Positions 18,755-27,403 of a DNA stretch of 64,000 nt are shown here, piece by piece. A model generated the notes under the pieces. It made no database searches, was not told where the DNA came from, and worked only from the letters and a program-made list of their open reading frames with translations. This DNA is from CAVRUD01 sp963724285. Its GTDB lineage: Bacteria > Chloroflexota > Chloroflexia > Thermomicrobiales > UBA6265. The translations under genes and the position numbers were made by a program. Each line of letters starts with the position of its first letter. Within the stretch, counting starts at the first letter, position 1. The DNA is taken from the NCBI GenBank assembly GCA_963724285.1, contig CAVRUD010000032.1, positions 439,401-503,400 on the forward strand, in the 5' to 3' direction.

Positions 18755-19636
18755 ATGACGGCAGTGCAGCCCGATCCCGCGCAGACCAGCCGCGGCTACG
18801 CCCACCCGGAAGTCCTCGTCTCGACCGACTGGGTGGCGGAGCACCTCGACGACCCGAATGTCCGGATTGTGGAGTCCGACGAAGACATCCTTCTTTACGA
18901 CATCGGCCACATCCCCGGCGCCGTCAAACTGGACTGGCACACCGACCTCCAGAACCCCGTCGCCCGCGACTTCGTCGACAAGGCCGGGTTCGAGGATCTG
19001 ATGAACCGGGCCGGCATCAAGAACGACACCACGGTCGTCTTCTACGGTGACCGCAACAACTGGTACGCCTGCTACACCTTCTGGCTGTTCAAGTACTACG
19101 GCCACGCGGACGCCCGGATGATGGACGGCGGCCGCGCGAAGTGGGAGGCCGAGGGCCGGCCCTGGTCGCGAGAGGTGCCGACCTATTCCGGCGGCGGCTA
19201 CACCGCGAAGGACGCCGATCCGGCCATCCGGGCCTTCCGCGACGACGTGATGGCCCAGGTCAACTCCGGCTCGCCCACCCTGGTCGATGTCCGCTCACCC
19301 CAGGAGTACACCGGCGAAGTCATTCACATGGTGGGTTACCCCCAGGAGGGCGCGCAGCGCGGCGGTCACGTCAAGGGCGCGAAGAACATCCCCTGGGCGA
19401 AGGCCGCGAACGAGGACGGCACCTTCAAGAGCCCGGACGAGCTCAAGTCGCTCTACGCCAGCGAGGGCATCACCCCGGAAAAGGACGTGATCGCCTACTG
19501 CCGGATCGGGGAGCGCTCCAGCCACACCTGGTTCGTCCTGACCTACCTCCTCGGCTACCCGAACGTCCGCAACTACGATGGCTCCTGGACCGAATGGGGC
19601 AGCATGGTCAACGTCCCGATCGAGAAGGGCGCATAA
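18755..19636 (+). CDS. Thiosulfate/3-mercaptopyruvate sulfurtransferase (two rhodanese domains)
   Basis: Transfers sulfane sulfur from thiosulfate or mercaptopyruvate to an acceptor via a cysteine persulfide. Tandem rhodanese domains: the first (residues about 10-130: EVLVSTDWVAEHLDDPNVRIVES, FYGDRNNWYACYTFW) is inactive. The second (about 145-285) carries the active-site loop YCRIGERSSHTW with the catalytic Cys. 293 residues, the usual length. ATG 18755 has AAGGA 9 bases upstream. A possible -10 TATACT lies at 18687-18692. The next gene, sufU, receives sulfur for Fe-S assembly, so a functional link is possible though a 337-base repeat-filled gap separates them. Confidence 0.92.
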   Translation: MTAVQPDPAQTSRGYAHPEVLVSTDWVAEHLDDPNVRIVESDEDILLYDIGHIPGAVKLDWHTDLQNPVARDFVDKAGFEDLMNRAGIKNDTTVVFYGDRNNWYACYTFWLFKYYGHADARMMDGGRAKWEAEGRPWSREVPTYSGGGYTAKDADPAIRAFRDDVMAQVNSGSPTLVDVRSPQEYTGEVIHMVGYPQEGAQRGGHVKGAKNIPWAKAANEDGTFKSPDELKSLYASEGITPEKDVIAYCRIGERSSHTWFVLTYLLGYPNVRNYDGSWTEWGSMVNVPIEKGA

Positions 19637-19638
19637 CC

Positions 19639-19680
19639 GTCCGGCGTCCGGCGTCCGGCGGTCGGCGTCCGGCGGTCGGT
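19639..19680. repeat. Tandem GTCCGGC/GGTCGGC short repeat
   Basis: Six degenerate 7-8-base units of GTCCGGC type follow the rhodanese stop. Likely a slippage-prone spacer. Confidence 0.7.
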
Positions 19681-19735
19681 GTCGGGCTTTCGTCTCTCGG
19701 CGTCCGAAGAGCCTCGATGCCGCCCCGACCCACCC

Positions 19736-19889
19736 TGTCATTCCGAGCTTGTCGAGGAATCTCGAACGGCACGTGGCAACGAAGAAGCCGGTACCTCCGA
19801 GAAAACGACCCCGTTCTCTCGAAGACCGCAGCACCATCGGAGCGCCGTCTCCTTAGATCCCTCGACAAGCTGGGAAGCTCGGGATGACA
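19736..19889. repeat. Inverted-repeat intergenic element (TGTCATTCCGAGC type)
   Basis: The left end TGTCATTCCGAGCTTGTCGAGG (19736-19757) is mirrored at the right end by CCTCGACAAGC (19859-19869) and GCTCGGGATGACA (19877-19889). It resembles a short non-autonomous palindromic element; the interior has no gene. Confidence 0.65.
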
Positions 19890-19921
19890 AGTACGTCGGT
19901 CGCAGATACGTTACCCTCAGA

Positions 19922-19947
19922 CGCCGAACGCCGAACGCCGAACGCCG
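19922..19947. repeat. Tandem heptamer CGCCGAA, 3.8 copies
   Basis: Three exact CGCCGAA units plus a partial one lie 27 bases before the sufU start, where copy changes could alter promoter or leader spacing. Confidence 0.75.
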
Positions 19948-19973
19948 ATCCACCACGAACAAAGCGAGAACTC

Positions 19974-20453
19974 ATGGACCGTCAGGCCTACATCGAACAC
20001 ATACTCGATCACTTTGAGCACCCCCGGAACAAGGGGCGGATGCCCGACGCCGATGTCCAGCTCGGCGGCGGCAACCCCGGCTGCGGCGACCTGATCACCC
20101 TCTATCTGAAGATCGGCGACGACGACAAGATCGAGGCGGTCTCATTCGACGGCGAGGGCTGCACCATCAGCCAGGCCGGGGGCAGCATCATCGCCGAGAT
20201 GGTCGAAGGGATGACCCTCGACGAGGTCAAGGACCTCGGTACCCAGACCATGATGGAGGAGATGGGCGAGGACGTCGTCAAGAGCCGCGTCCGCTGCGCC
20301 ACCCTGGCCCTCGGCACCCTCCAGGGCGCCGTCAACCTCTTCGAGCAGAACCGGCAGCGTACCGCCGCCGGGATTGAGCCGATCATTGGCGACGAGGCGG
20401 TCCGGTTCGAACTGACCTCCGCGGTCTTCACATTCCCAGGCCAAAGCGGCTAG
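19974..20453 (+). CDS. sufU: SUF system Fe-S/sulfur-transfer protein SufU
   Basis: Zinc-dependent sulfur acceptor for the cysteine desulfurase SufS in the SUF pathway. The three conserved cysteines and the Asp are in place: NPGCGD, GEGCTISQA and RVRCATLALGTL, with the SufU-type insertion before the last Cys that separates it from IscU. ATG 19974 gives MDRQAYIEHILDHFEHPRNKG, the typical start; an upstream in-frame extension would read through the heptamer repeat. 159 residues. No other suf genes are adjacent, apart from the rhodanese upstream; a SufT homologue lies far away at 44.4 kb. Confidence 0.92.
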   Translation: MDRQAYIEHILDHFEHPRNKGRMPDADVQLGGGNPGCGDLITLYLKIGDDDKIEAVSFDGEGCTISQAGGSIIAEMVEGMTLDEVKDLGTQTMMEEMGEDVVKSRVRCATLALGTLQGAVNLFEQNRQRTAAGIEPIIGDEAVRFELTSAVFTFPGQSG

Positions 20454-20600
20454 GCAGGGCTGCTAGGCGGACAGTTGGCGCCAAAGCCTTTGTAAAATCG
20501 GTATCCCTGCCGATGCGTATCCACCTCCCTACGCGCGACGCTCCGAGTGGACCGGGTGGAATTGGCCCATCCGGCCAGTCGCACGAAGGAGGTCATTCCC

Positions 20601-20876
20601 ATGTTGCTCGCGCCCACCGCTCCTTCCCGTTTCCATTCGTTCTTCCGATTTCCCCTCGTCGCCCTCACGGCGGTAGCCCTTCTGGCCGGCGCGGCCTTCG
20701 GTCCGGCTGTCGATGATGCCGGTGCGCGGACATCGCGCGACGTTCATAACCAGCGGACCGTCTGCAACCAGATCCGGGCGCAGGCCGACGCGGCCCAAGC
20801 GGCCGGCGATCTGGAAACCTGGGACGCGCTTTTCATCCAGTACGTGCAAACCGGTTGCGGTGTCTGGGGCTCTTAG
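20601..20876 (+). CDS. Small secreted protein of unknown function
   Basis: ATG 20601 has an excellent AAGGAGG site 8 bases upstream, so I take it rather than an earlier start. The 91-residue product has an N-terminal signal (RFPLVALTAVALLAGAAFGPAV) and a short mature part of about 50 residues with two cysteines (TVCNQIRAQ and QTGCGVWGS) that could form one disulfide. A helical stretch QADAAQAAGDLETWDALFIQYV lies between them. I do not recognise the family. It stands alone downstream of sufU. Confidence 0.65.
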   Translation: MLLAPTAPSRFHSFFRFPLVALTAVALLAGAAFGPAVDDAGARTSRDVHNQRTVCNQIRAQADAAQAAGDLETWDALFIQYVQTGCGVWGS

Positions 20877-21498
20877 AGTTCTTCAAGTAACGTCGTTGGT
20901 TGCGCGCCGGGGTTGACCTCGGCGCGCCCTCGAGGGGCGAAGGTAGTCACGCGGCGTCCAGTCGGAATCAATGGACCGGATCGGAACTATAGGGATAATG
21001 GCTCGGTCTTCCGTAACGACGGGCCAATGGCTATCGTGCGCGGGCTGCGGCTGGAACCTCCCGTCTGGTCCGAGCCGAGGTGCGTATGGTCATCGACGTT
21101 CCATCCTCCGATCTCGATCCAAGGGGTGATCCGCCGGAGATCGCGGTCTGCGCAGCCTGGCGGGAGCAGCGCGTTCAAACGCCGCTCTCGACAGTGGCAG
21201 GCCAGACCATCGAGGTGATCCATCGCGGCCGGTGCCCCACACAGGTGCGAAAGGGCTGGTGCTGCGGTTGACGGGGGCTGCAGCCGAGGACGAGCGCCAG
21301 CCGCCCTTGTCTCGTCCGGGCGGGGCGCCCGGACGCGGCAGTTGAGAAACGGAGAACCACCCCCGCGGTTCGGCGAGCGGGATCCGCAACGGTGAGTGTA
21401 GAATGCTCGACGCCAGAGGGATGTTCGGAGCTCGCGGACCGGCATCCCGCTTGATGCCATGCGGGCCGTTGTGCCCCCGCGACAGAAAGTCGAGCTTC
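20877..21498. other. Non-coding stretch with gene fragment and tail-module copy 1
   Basis: The first 230 bases show nothing. 21128-21228 resembles the 5' part of the DUF2851 gene at 34.1 kb (reading EIAVCAAWREQRV...TVAGQTIEVIHRG). It is joined directly to a degenerate copy of the PHxC...GLVLRLT tail module (21229-21300). TAGAAT at 21398-21403 may be a -10 for the REC gene. Confidence 0.5.
21128..21300 (+). repeat. DUF2851 5' fragment fused to tail-module copy 1 (degenerate)
   Basis: Matches the equivalent junction at 25020-25219. The module core GGGCTGGTGCTGCGG is present but the following codons have drifted (LTGAAAE) and the frame relative to PHRC is shifted. Confidence 0.6.
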
Positions 21499-21924
21499 AT
21501 GCGCCCCAACCCCGCCGGCCGCGCCACGCGCCGGGCCCGCCCCCACGTCTACGTCCTGGACGCCGACCCGGACGTCCTGGAGCTGGTGCGGGAGCTCCTC
21601 CTCCTGGAGGCGTACGACGTCACCGCGTCCAACTACGCCCCCGAAACCTTCGAGGTCATCGACCTGATCGCCCCGGACCTGGTCGTCCTCGACCTCGCCT
21701 GGGGCGAACGGGCCGGGTGGGAGATGCTGGAGGCCCTGGCGGGCCACGTCTCCACCGCCGGCATCCCCGTGCTGGTGACCTCCACGAACCGGGAGCTCCT
21801 CGCGATGGCCACCGCCGACCCGGCACGGTTCGGGACGAATGCCGACCTGGTCAAGCCGTTCGACATCGAGGTCCTGCTGGCCGTGGTGCATGAGCTCGCC
21901 GGACGTCCGGACGGCGGCCGCTAG
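21499..21924 (+). CDS. Stand-alone response-regulator receiver protein
   Basis: A single REC domain with no output domain: VYVLDADPDVLELVRELL (acidic pocket), LVVLDLAWGE (phospho-acceptor Asp), PVLVTSTN (Thr/Ser switch) and LVKPFDIE (invariant Lys). About 142 residues from ATG 21499, preferred because the upstream extension is not REC-like. It would act as a CheY/Spo0F-type phosphoryl relay. A minus-strand H-box mini-protein lies 120 bases away and a kinase ATPase remnant 7 kb away, suggesting a dispersed or decayed two-component set. Confidence 0.82.
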   Translation: MRPNPAGRATRRARPHVYVLDADPDVLELVRELLLLEAYDVTASNYAPETFEVIDLIAPDLVVLDLAWGERAGWEMLEALAGHVSTAGIPVLVTSTNRELLAMATADPARFGTNADLVKPFDIEVLLAVVHELAGRPDGGR

Positions 21925-22043
21925 GGGAGGGCTACCGCCTCCGCACCGGCGCCAAGCGGCAGGTCGAAGAACCGGAGGGCCGCCCGCGCGCGGTGGCAGT
22001 CCGGGCCGTGGTCACGCCGTTCGTGCTAAACGACCGAGGCGGG

Positions 22044-22259
22044 TCAATCGGTATCCTCCGGCCGGTGAAACCGTTCCAAGGCGTCGTGCAAGGCGGATAG
22101 GCGCCGCAGGTGCACGTCGATCACGTCGAGGTGGGCAACGACCAGCGCCGCGTCGAGGGAACCGCGATTGGCGTGGCGGCGGAGGTTTTGGCTTCGCCCT
22201 ATGAGCACGGTCATGGCCGTGCGCGTGTCGTGGTGAAAGCGATCGTGGCTAGAGAGCAT
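22044..22259 (-). CDS. Mini-protein resembling a histidine-kinase H-box helix (HisKA)
   Basis: 71 residues: RFHHDTRTAMTVLIGRSQNL is close to the HDLRTPLTVI-G-RAQLL phosphoacceptor helix of sensor kinases, followed by a second helix (AALVVAHLDVIDVHLRRLSALHDALERF). No ATPase domain follows; the stop is reached directly. It could be a dimerisation/phosphotransfer-only protein, an anti-kinase, or a remnant. Start 22259 with AAGG about 10 bases upstream. The neighbouring REC protein is the obvious candidate partner. Confidence 0.55.
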   Translation of the reverse strand: MLSSHDRFHHDTRTAMTVLIGRSQNLRRHANRGSLDAALVVAHLDVIDVHLRRLSALHDALERFHRPEDTD

Positions 22260-22591
22260 GGAGGCAACCTTGGTGAATAAGTGCGGTGCTGATACCGGGG
22301 CGATGGTCGCGCCGGTAATTCACATAACGCAAGCCGGGTGCCCTGCTTCTTAGTGGCACGTGCATCGGTGCTACACATGCGGACAGTACGCCGCTGCACC
22401 ACACAGTTGCGGCGGCGGGCTGGTGCTGCGGGTGACCGAGGCCGAGGATGAGGCGCAGCAGCAGGCCAACCAGTTAACGACGCAACAAGAGAGAACACCG
22501 AGGCCGGCTGCTCCCCGTGCCTGATCACGGGGAGCGCGACTGGCCTAGGCGGAGAGCGGGCGCCACCTTTAAGGAACCGGGCGACAGGATG
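22260..22591. other. Gap holding tail-module copy 2
   Basis: Only the module copy at 22391-22465 is recognisable; the rest shows no gene. Confidence 0.45.
22391..22465 (+). repeat. Tail-module copy 2
   Basis: Reads AAPHSCGGGLVLRVTEAEDEA in one frame, followed by a Gln-rich divergent end and no LAAD stop. Confidence 0.65.
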
Positions 22592-22819
22592 TTACCCCTT
22601 GCTGGGCTTGATGAGGCGATGGTAGAGACCGAAGAGGAGGAACGTCGGCGGCCACTGGCCAACGAACAGCGCCCAGTGGTCTTTCTGCATCAGCTTGAGC
22701 GTCGCCGACACCCCGATGGAGCCCAGCGCCAGCCAGTACCACGCCTCCTCGGGGACGTTGTCGGTCACGCGAAAGAACGTCTTCTGGCCCTCGTCTGCCT
22801 TCTGCACTTTGTCTGCCAC
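22592..22819 (-). CDS. Small two-helix membrane protein, conserved hypothetical
   Basis: 75 residues from GTG 22817-22819 with AAGGTGG upstream. A charged N-terminus (ADKVQKADEGQKTFFRVTDNVPEE) is followed by two membrane segments: AWYWLALGSIGVSATLKLM and WALFVGQWPPTFLLFGLYHRL, ending in a basic tail. The GQWPPTFLLFGLYH segment looks like a conserved family signature of small membrane proteins in GC-rich Gram-positive-like bacteria; no function is known to me. It is flanked by repeat modules. Confidence 0.7.
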   Translation of the reverse strand: MADKVQKADEGQKTFFRVTDNVPEEAWYWLALGSIGVSATLKLMQKDHWALFVGQWPPTFLLFGLYHRLIKPSKG

Positions 22820-23443
22820 CTGTCCACCTTCTCTTCTATGCGGTACACCGTCCCCGAGCGGGCCGGTACCCGATCTCCATGCAGCCGCCGTGCCACCCGT
22901 AACTCGGCTCCAGCCGCAAGCTACCGATCAGATAACCTGTGCTACAAAGCGGCGTCACTCGTCCGCGGGCGCAGCCTCGTGCGCGTGTCCGATCCGATGC
23001 CCCCGCTCGACCGGATCCTGCGGCCGGTGGTGCACACAGTTACTCCGACGGGCTGGTGCTGCGGCTGACAGAGGCCGAGGTGGAGGCGCTAGCGGGTTCA
23101 GAGCTACAGCTAACGGCCGACTAGGGCGTGTCCGCAAACCGGTGGAGGCGGCCCGCTCGCGGCGGAGGAGACGGGGACACTGCGGCTGCTGCCGTGGTGT
23201 CTCCGCTCGCTCCTCCGCCGCTCGTTACGGCGCCGGGGTGGCGTCCGGCGCCGCTTCAAGGAAGATCAGGAACGGCTCGCCGACGCGGGTCAGGGCGGCG
23301 ATCAGGAGGAAGAGGTCGTCAGTGCCGGCGTTACGCGCGATGTCGCTGGGGTCGGGCCTATCGGACCCGGAGGCGGAACTGTATGATCGGGGGCGTAGCG
23401 GCCGCCATGTCGGCGGTCCGTCGACCAGAGGAAGGAGCCCGCC
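22820..23443. other. Gap holding tail-module copy 3
   Basis: Besides the module (23024-23124), the minus strand at 23225-23390 has an open stretch reading DIARNAGTDDLFLLIAALTR and VGEPFLIFLEAAPDATPAP before a stop. It has no start codon and may be a gene remnant. Confidence 0.4.
23024..23124 (+). repeat. Tail-module copy 3 (complete)
   Basis: Reads GGAHSYSDGLVLRLTEAEVE then ALAGSELQLTAD and TAG, followed by GGGCGTGTCCGCAAA, a tail shared with copy 6. Confidence 0.75.
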
Positions 23444-24012
23444 ATGCGTCGCCCCTCGGTCCGCGTCTCCGCCGTCGTCTCGCTGCTCCTCGCGCTCGCG
23501 CTCGCGGGCCCGCTCGCCGTCGGGGCGACCGTCCAGGACGCCACGCCGGCCGCGACCGACGCCCACCCCGTCGTCGGCACCTGGCTGCTCGACACCGACG
23601 CCGACGACCCGGGCAACGCGCCGGAGATGGTGATCTTCACCGCGGACGGCGGGTACATCTCGGTCGACGCCGAGGGCTTCCGTCGCTCGGCGTGTGGGAG
23701 GCCACCGGGGAGCGGACCGCCACCCTGACCCTCGCCTCGCCGGGGGTCGACGACGAGGGCGCCTTCGAGGGGACCTTCACGATCCGGGCATCGGTCGAGG
23801 TCGACGCCGCCGGCGACGCGTTCACGGCGGAGTACACGTTCGAAGTCGTCGCCGCGGACGGCTCCAGCGCGGGCGAGTACGGGCCGGGCCGGGCGGCAGC
23901 CGAGCGCGTCGTGGCCGAGGCGCCGGGCGAGCCGGTGGGCACGCTCGATGACCTCTTCGCCGCGTTCGAGGAGGGTGCGGCCACGCCGGACGCGGCCACG
24001 CCGGAACCGTAG
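23444..24012 (+). pseudogene. Secreted protein of unknown family, one frameshift
   Basis: ATG 23444 starts a Tat/Sec-like signal (MRRPSVRVSAVVSLLLALALAGPLAVGA) and a mature part HPVVGTWLLDTDADDPGNAPEMVIFTADGGYIS that looks lipocalin-like. The frame is lost near 23690; a one-base change joins it to SLGVWEATGERTATLTLASPGVDDEGAFEG and FTIRASVEVDAAGDAFTAEYTFEVV, ending DAATPEP. The reconstructed protein is about 189 residues, exported and beta-rich. Function unknown. A 14-bp inverted repeat follows the stop. Confidence 0.6.
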
Positions 24013-24388
24013 CGGACGACCTGCGCTTGGGCAGGCGAGGCAGCCCGCGTGGCCGAGGAAGGGGCTGCGGGCTGCCTCGCGGCGGAGCGCCAGCGTGAGG
24101 CCGACCGCTACCTGTTCCAGTCCTCCCAGAGGAGCGGCGCAACTCCGCCCCACCGCACGTAGACCGAATTAGTAACCGTGCGACCGGATTGAGAGAACAA
24201 TCGGGACGAGAACTTCCGCCGTGAAGCGAGAACCTGGTTGCCTCGGGTCGAGGGCATCGTCAACAAGATACTCGGTCTAGGGAACCCGCTACCGCCTGAG
24301 GACTAGCCCGCCCGGAGCATCTCAGACGCGACGCGCAGGGCGCCCGCCGCGCCACAGTGCAGGCGGCGCTTGCGGGCGCTTGGGGGCA
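24013..24388. other. Intergenic stretch, hairpin then nothing recognised
   Basis: A perfect 14-bp inverted repeat (24035-24048 / 24067-24080) may end the upstream transcript, though it lacks a T-run. 24160-24300 is relatively AT-richer and shows no gene. Confidence 0.5.
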
Positions 24389-24693
24389 CTAGGGGGTAGT
24401 GCTGGCGGCGCGGGCCTTCTCGGCGCCCTTGCGGCCCATGGCCCGGCACCATTCCAGCCGGAGTTCGTCCGCGCGGCCGCCAGCTCGGCGGCGGTGGGCA
24501 CCTTGCCCCGGCTTCGGAACTCGGCCAGGGCCTCAGCCTCGCACCGGCGGCGCACGGCCTCCTGGGCCGGGGCGATCATGGCCTTACGCCCGGCGGCGTC
24601 GAGGTCGTAGAGCCGCACCGCCATGCCTTCCCGCCCCCACTTGGCGCGGCGCTCGCGTAGGGTCAATCCCGTGCGCGGCATCAGCGGCCTCAT
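24389..24693 (-). CDS. Small basic/acidic helical protein, phage-like context, one frameshift
   Basis: ATG 24691-24693 overlaps the stop of the terminase-like fragment (ATGA). The product MRPLMPRTGLTLRERRAKWG, EGMAVRLYDLDAAGRKAMIAP..., AEALAEFRSRGKVPTAAELAA shifts frame near 24473. It continues ADELRLEWCRAMGRKGAEKARAASTTP to the TAG at 24389-24391. About 101 residues, charged and helical, with no recognised domain. A degenerate second copy follows the duplicated terminase-like fragment near 33.7 kb. Confidence 0.5.
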
Positions 24694-24860
24694 ATCGCCT
24701 GCGCGTACACGCTGTGCTCGGCGGCCCATACCGCACACGCGAGCGCCAGCAACAGGTCGTCGTGCTCGCCATCCCGATGGCTGTAGGTGTCGTGCAGGGC
24801 GGCGGTGATCTCCGTGCGGAAGGTGCGCAACTCGGCCTCCAGCGCGTCAGCCTCGGGCAT
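24690..24860 (-). pseudogene. C-terminal fragment resembling phage terminase large subunit (copy 1)
   Basis: 56 codons from ATG 24858-24860. ALEAELRTFRTEITAALHDTY and GEHDDLLLALACAVWAAE match the final segment of terminase/nuclease proteins, where GEHDDLxxAxAxAxWxAE is typical. The rest of the gene is missing; the homology stops at a junction with DUF2851-type leader DNA. A second copy lies at 33.80-33.97 kb. Confidence 0.55.
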
Positions 24861-25116
24861 GCTCTTCCGCCATCAAACCGTGTCGGTTTCCCGGCTGGCA
24901 CCGGAATGAAGAGCAAGGACCTAACGGCGCATCGCCGTCGCGCCCGACCAGAGAGTGCCCGGAGCACAAATGCCCGATCAACGCTCGCAGAACCAAGATC
25001 GGGACGGGTTGCGGGATCTCACCTGGAGATCGCGGCCTGCGCCGCCTGGCGGGACCAGCGGGTTCCGGAAACACTTCGGACGGTCACCGGGCAGACCGTC
25101 GAGGTGCATCCATCGC
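24715..25116. repeat. Long duplication, copy 1 (partner 33825-34237)
   Basis: About 400 bases are shared with 33825-34237. They comprise the terminase-like C-terminus on the minus strand, a common leader (CCATCAAACCGTGTCGG..., GAATGAAGAGCAAGGACC), and the first codons of a DUF2851-type gene. At copy 1 the DUF2851 frame ends abruptly near 25116 and joins a tail module. Confidence 0.75.
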
Positions 25117-25219
25117 GGCCGGTGCACCACACAGTTGCCATAGCGGGTTCGTGCTGCGTCTCACCCAGGCGAACGTGGAAGCCCTCACCGGGCCGGAGCT
25201 GAACCTGGCCGCCGACTAG
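25117..25219 (+). repeat. Tail-module copy 4 (complete)
   Basis: Reads AGAPHSCHSGFVLRLTQANV then EALTGPELNLAAD and TAG. Changes relative to other copies are mostly at third codon positions. Confidence 0.75.
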
Positions 25220-25242
25220 GAGGCCGCCGCAGGGGGGGCGAA

Positions 25243-25272
25243 CGGGCCGGCGCCGACAGGGGTGCCGGCCCG
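25243..25272. terminator. Hairpin after tail-module copy 4
   Basis: 9-bp stem CGGGCCGGC / GCCGGCCCG with a 12-nt loop, followed by CCTTTACC. It could end transcripts of the module. Confidence 0.5.
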
Positions 25273-25305
25273 CCTTTACCCCAGCAACCCGACGGAAATC
25301 AGGGA

Positions 25306-25631
25306 TTACCCCGCTCGCTCCCCGTTCAGCGCCAGCAGCCGCGCCAAGATCGTTTCCTCCGAGGCGGCGGCGGGGTCGGGATCGTCCCAGCCGTAGGCGA
25401 CCCAGACGGCGCGGTCGAGCGCGGCGTGCGCGTTCGCCAGCCACGCCGGCCGCTGGTTGTAGAGGTTGGCAGTGCGTTTTTTGGGGTGGTCGGGGCAGCC
25501 GTCTTTCCCGTCTTCCCGTCCCGCGGGGTCTTCTCTTCGGCGTCGGCGGCGTCGGCAGAAGACGCCGCCGGTTGAGCCGGGGCCTTCGGAGAAGACGGGG
25601 CCTCGTTCCCGATCCACTCCTCGCAGGTCAT
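25306..25631 (-). pseudogene. Remnant resembling the C-terminus of a class I SAM-dependent DNA methyltransferase
   Basis: NLYNQRPAWLANAHAALDRA and VWVAYGWDDPDPAAASEETI, then LARLLALNGERAG. The tandem of LYNxRPxWL, LDxAVxxAYGW and ILxRLLALNxER is characteristic of the end of large type II/BREX-like adenine methyltransferases. An upstream Ala/Pro/Lys-rich segment from ATG 25629-25631 (MTCEEWIGNEAPSSPKAPAQ) joins after a frame change at the T6/G4 run near 25480. The catalytic domain is absent. A lost restriction-modification gene is the likely source. Confidence 0.5.
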
Positions 25632-25956
25632 GGGCGCGTCGGTATCCGTATGAGCCTGGCGATCGGGGGGCCTGCGGCAGCGAGGGACGAAGGGATGGGA
25701 GGGTCCGGAACGGGGGCGGTGGTGGCGGGCGCAGGTAGGCACCCTTCTCCCGCGGTCGTGGATGCGCGCCGTGACCGTGCCCCCTCGGGGGCGAACCCAC
25801 GTCCGGCGAGGGCCTAAGTATACGTAGGTTCTCCCCTCCCAGAAGGCGCCCCGGATAACCGCCGTTTGGCGGATGCGCCCCGCGCCCGGTCGCCCTACGC
25901 TGAGACGATCCCGGCGGCGCCGTGGCCGCGACACCCGGATACCGGAAAGACGCGCT
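25632..25956. other. Intergenic region upstream of the Cys-rich gene
   Basis: No gene is seen. AAGTATACG near 25820 may hold a -10-like TATACG, and CCGCCGTTTGGCGG (25861-25874) is a small hairpin. The last 22 bases carry the leader shared with the next paralogue. Confidence 0.4.
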
Positions 25957-27227
25957 ATGGATCCCACACGCTTCGACGCCCTCGCCCGCTCCCTCGCCGC
26001 GCCCCAGACCCGGCGCGGCCTCCTCGGCTCGCTCGCCGCCCTCGGGGCCGGCCTCGCGGTCGGCGGCCGCGCCGCCGCGCAGTCCGCCGGGTGCCCGCCC
26101 GGCCAGACCGCCAACAAGAAGGGCGTCTGCTCCTGCCCGTCGGGCACCGAGGCCTGCCCCGGCGGCTGCTCGCCCTGAAGCGCGACCCCGCCAACTGCGG
26201 CGCCTGCGGGGCCGCCTGCCCGCCGGGCGCCGAGTGCCGCGCGGGCGCGTGCCGCTGCCCGGGCCGGCAGGTCCTGGACCTGGCCGCCGGCTGCGTCGAC
26301 CCCGCCGTTGTCACGACCACGACCACGGTCCCGCCGACGACCGAGCCGCCGACGACCGAGCCGCCGACCACGACCACGGCGCCGCCGACGACCACCGAGC
26401 CGCCGACCACGACCACCGAGCCGCCGACCACCACCGAGCCGCCGACCACCACCACGACCACCACCGAGGCGCCGACCACCACGGCCACGACGACGACCAC
26501 CACCGCTCCGGTGGACCTCTGCGCCGGGGTGGATTGCTCGTCCCTCACCGACGCCTGCAACGACGGCACGTGCGACGGCGGAACGTGCCGTAAGACGGCG
26601 GCCAGGGACAACGGCGCCTGCAGCACGAGCACTCCCGGGCCAGGGACCTGCTCGGCGGGGACGTGCGTGGCCGCTCCGGACCCCTGCGCCGGGGTCAGCT
26701 GCTCGCACCTCAGCACCGGCTGCACGTTTGGCCGCTGCGAGGGTGGGAACTGCTTTGCGCAGGTAGTCAACGAGAACGGCCCCTGCACCACGGCCACCAG
26801 CCAGCGAGGGACCTGCTCGGCGGGGACGTGCGTGGCCGCTCCGGACCCCTGCGCCGGGATCACCTGCTCGAACCTCGACACCACCTGCACGGTGGGCTAC
26901 TGTGACGGCGGGGCATGCAGGAGCGGGGCAGCCAATAACACCGGCGCCTGCACCACGGCCCTTAACGAGGCGGGGACCTGCCTCGATGGGATGTGCGTGG
27001 TCACCGAGCCGCCGACCACCGAGCCGCCGACGACCACCACCACGACGACCACGACCGCGGGGCCGACCTGCGCCAGTCCCGGACTTTCCTGCGACTTTGA
27101 ACTGGAGTGCCAAGACACCGCGGGCGGACCCCGATGCTGCGTTCCGTACGGTATTGCCCGCCGCAACGCCACCTGCGACAGCTGCTGCAGTGGTCGGTGC
27201 ATCCCTGGGAGCGCCGCCTGCGCCTAA
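25957..27227 (+). CDS. Secreted Cys-rich repeat protein with Thr/Pro linkers (paralogue A), one frameshift
   Basis: ATG 25957. The twin-arginine-like signal RRGLLGSLAALGAGLAVGG follows MDPTRFDALARSLAAPQT. Two short Cys motifs are interrupted near 26175 by a frameshift (one C missing in a C-run), which restores LKRDPANCGACGAACPPGAE. A TTTT/EPPTTT linker of about 65 residues (26311-26510) precedes three about 60-residue Cys modules of the type CAGVxCSxLxxxCxxGxCxG, closed by GTCSAGTCV. A second Thr/Pro linker and a terminal CCxxCCSGRC module follow. It is probably exported folded, disulfide-bonded and surface-exposed; linkers may be O-glycosylated. The function is unknown. It is paired with paralogue B downstream. 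Confidence 0.7.
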
Positions 27228-27403
27228 CCCCGCCCGGGCGCCACGCGGCCGCGTGGCGCCCGGAGCTCGTCCCGCAAACGGCCGATTACGGAGCGCCCCG
27301 AACGCTTCGGCCGATGCCTAGGGTTGCTCGGTAACGCTCGTTGCGAAAGTCCTCACATCCCGGCGGCGCAGCGGCCGCCACAACCGGATACCGGAAAGAC
27401 GCC

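Noticed and set aside
26311..26510. Possible CRISPR-like or satellite array of CCGACCACCACC units
   Set aside because: It is an in-frame Thr/Pro linker of a secreted protein; there are no spacers.
25326..27113. 595-residue minus-strand frame across the Cys-rich gene and methyltransferase remnant
   Set aside because: It stitches shadow sequence (GRR-rich) to genuine short pieces; only its last part overlaps the remnant I annotate.
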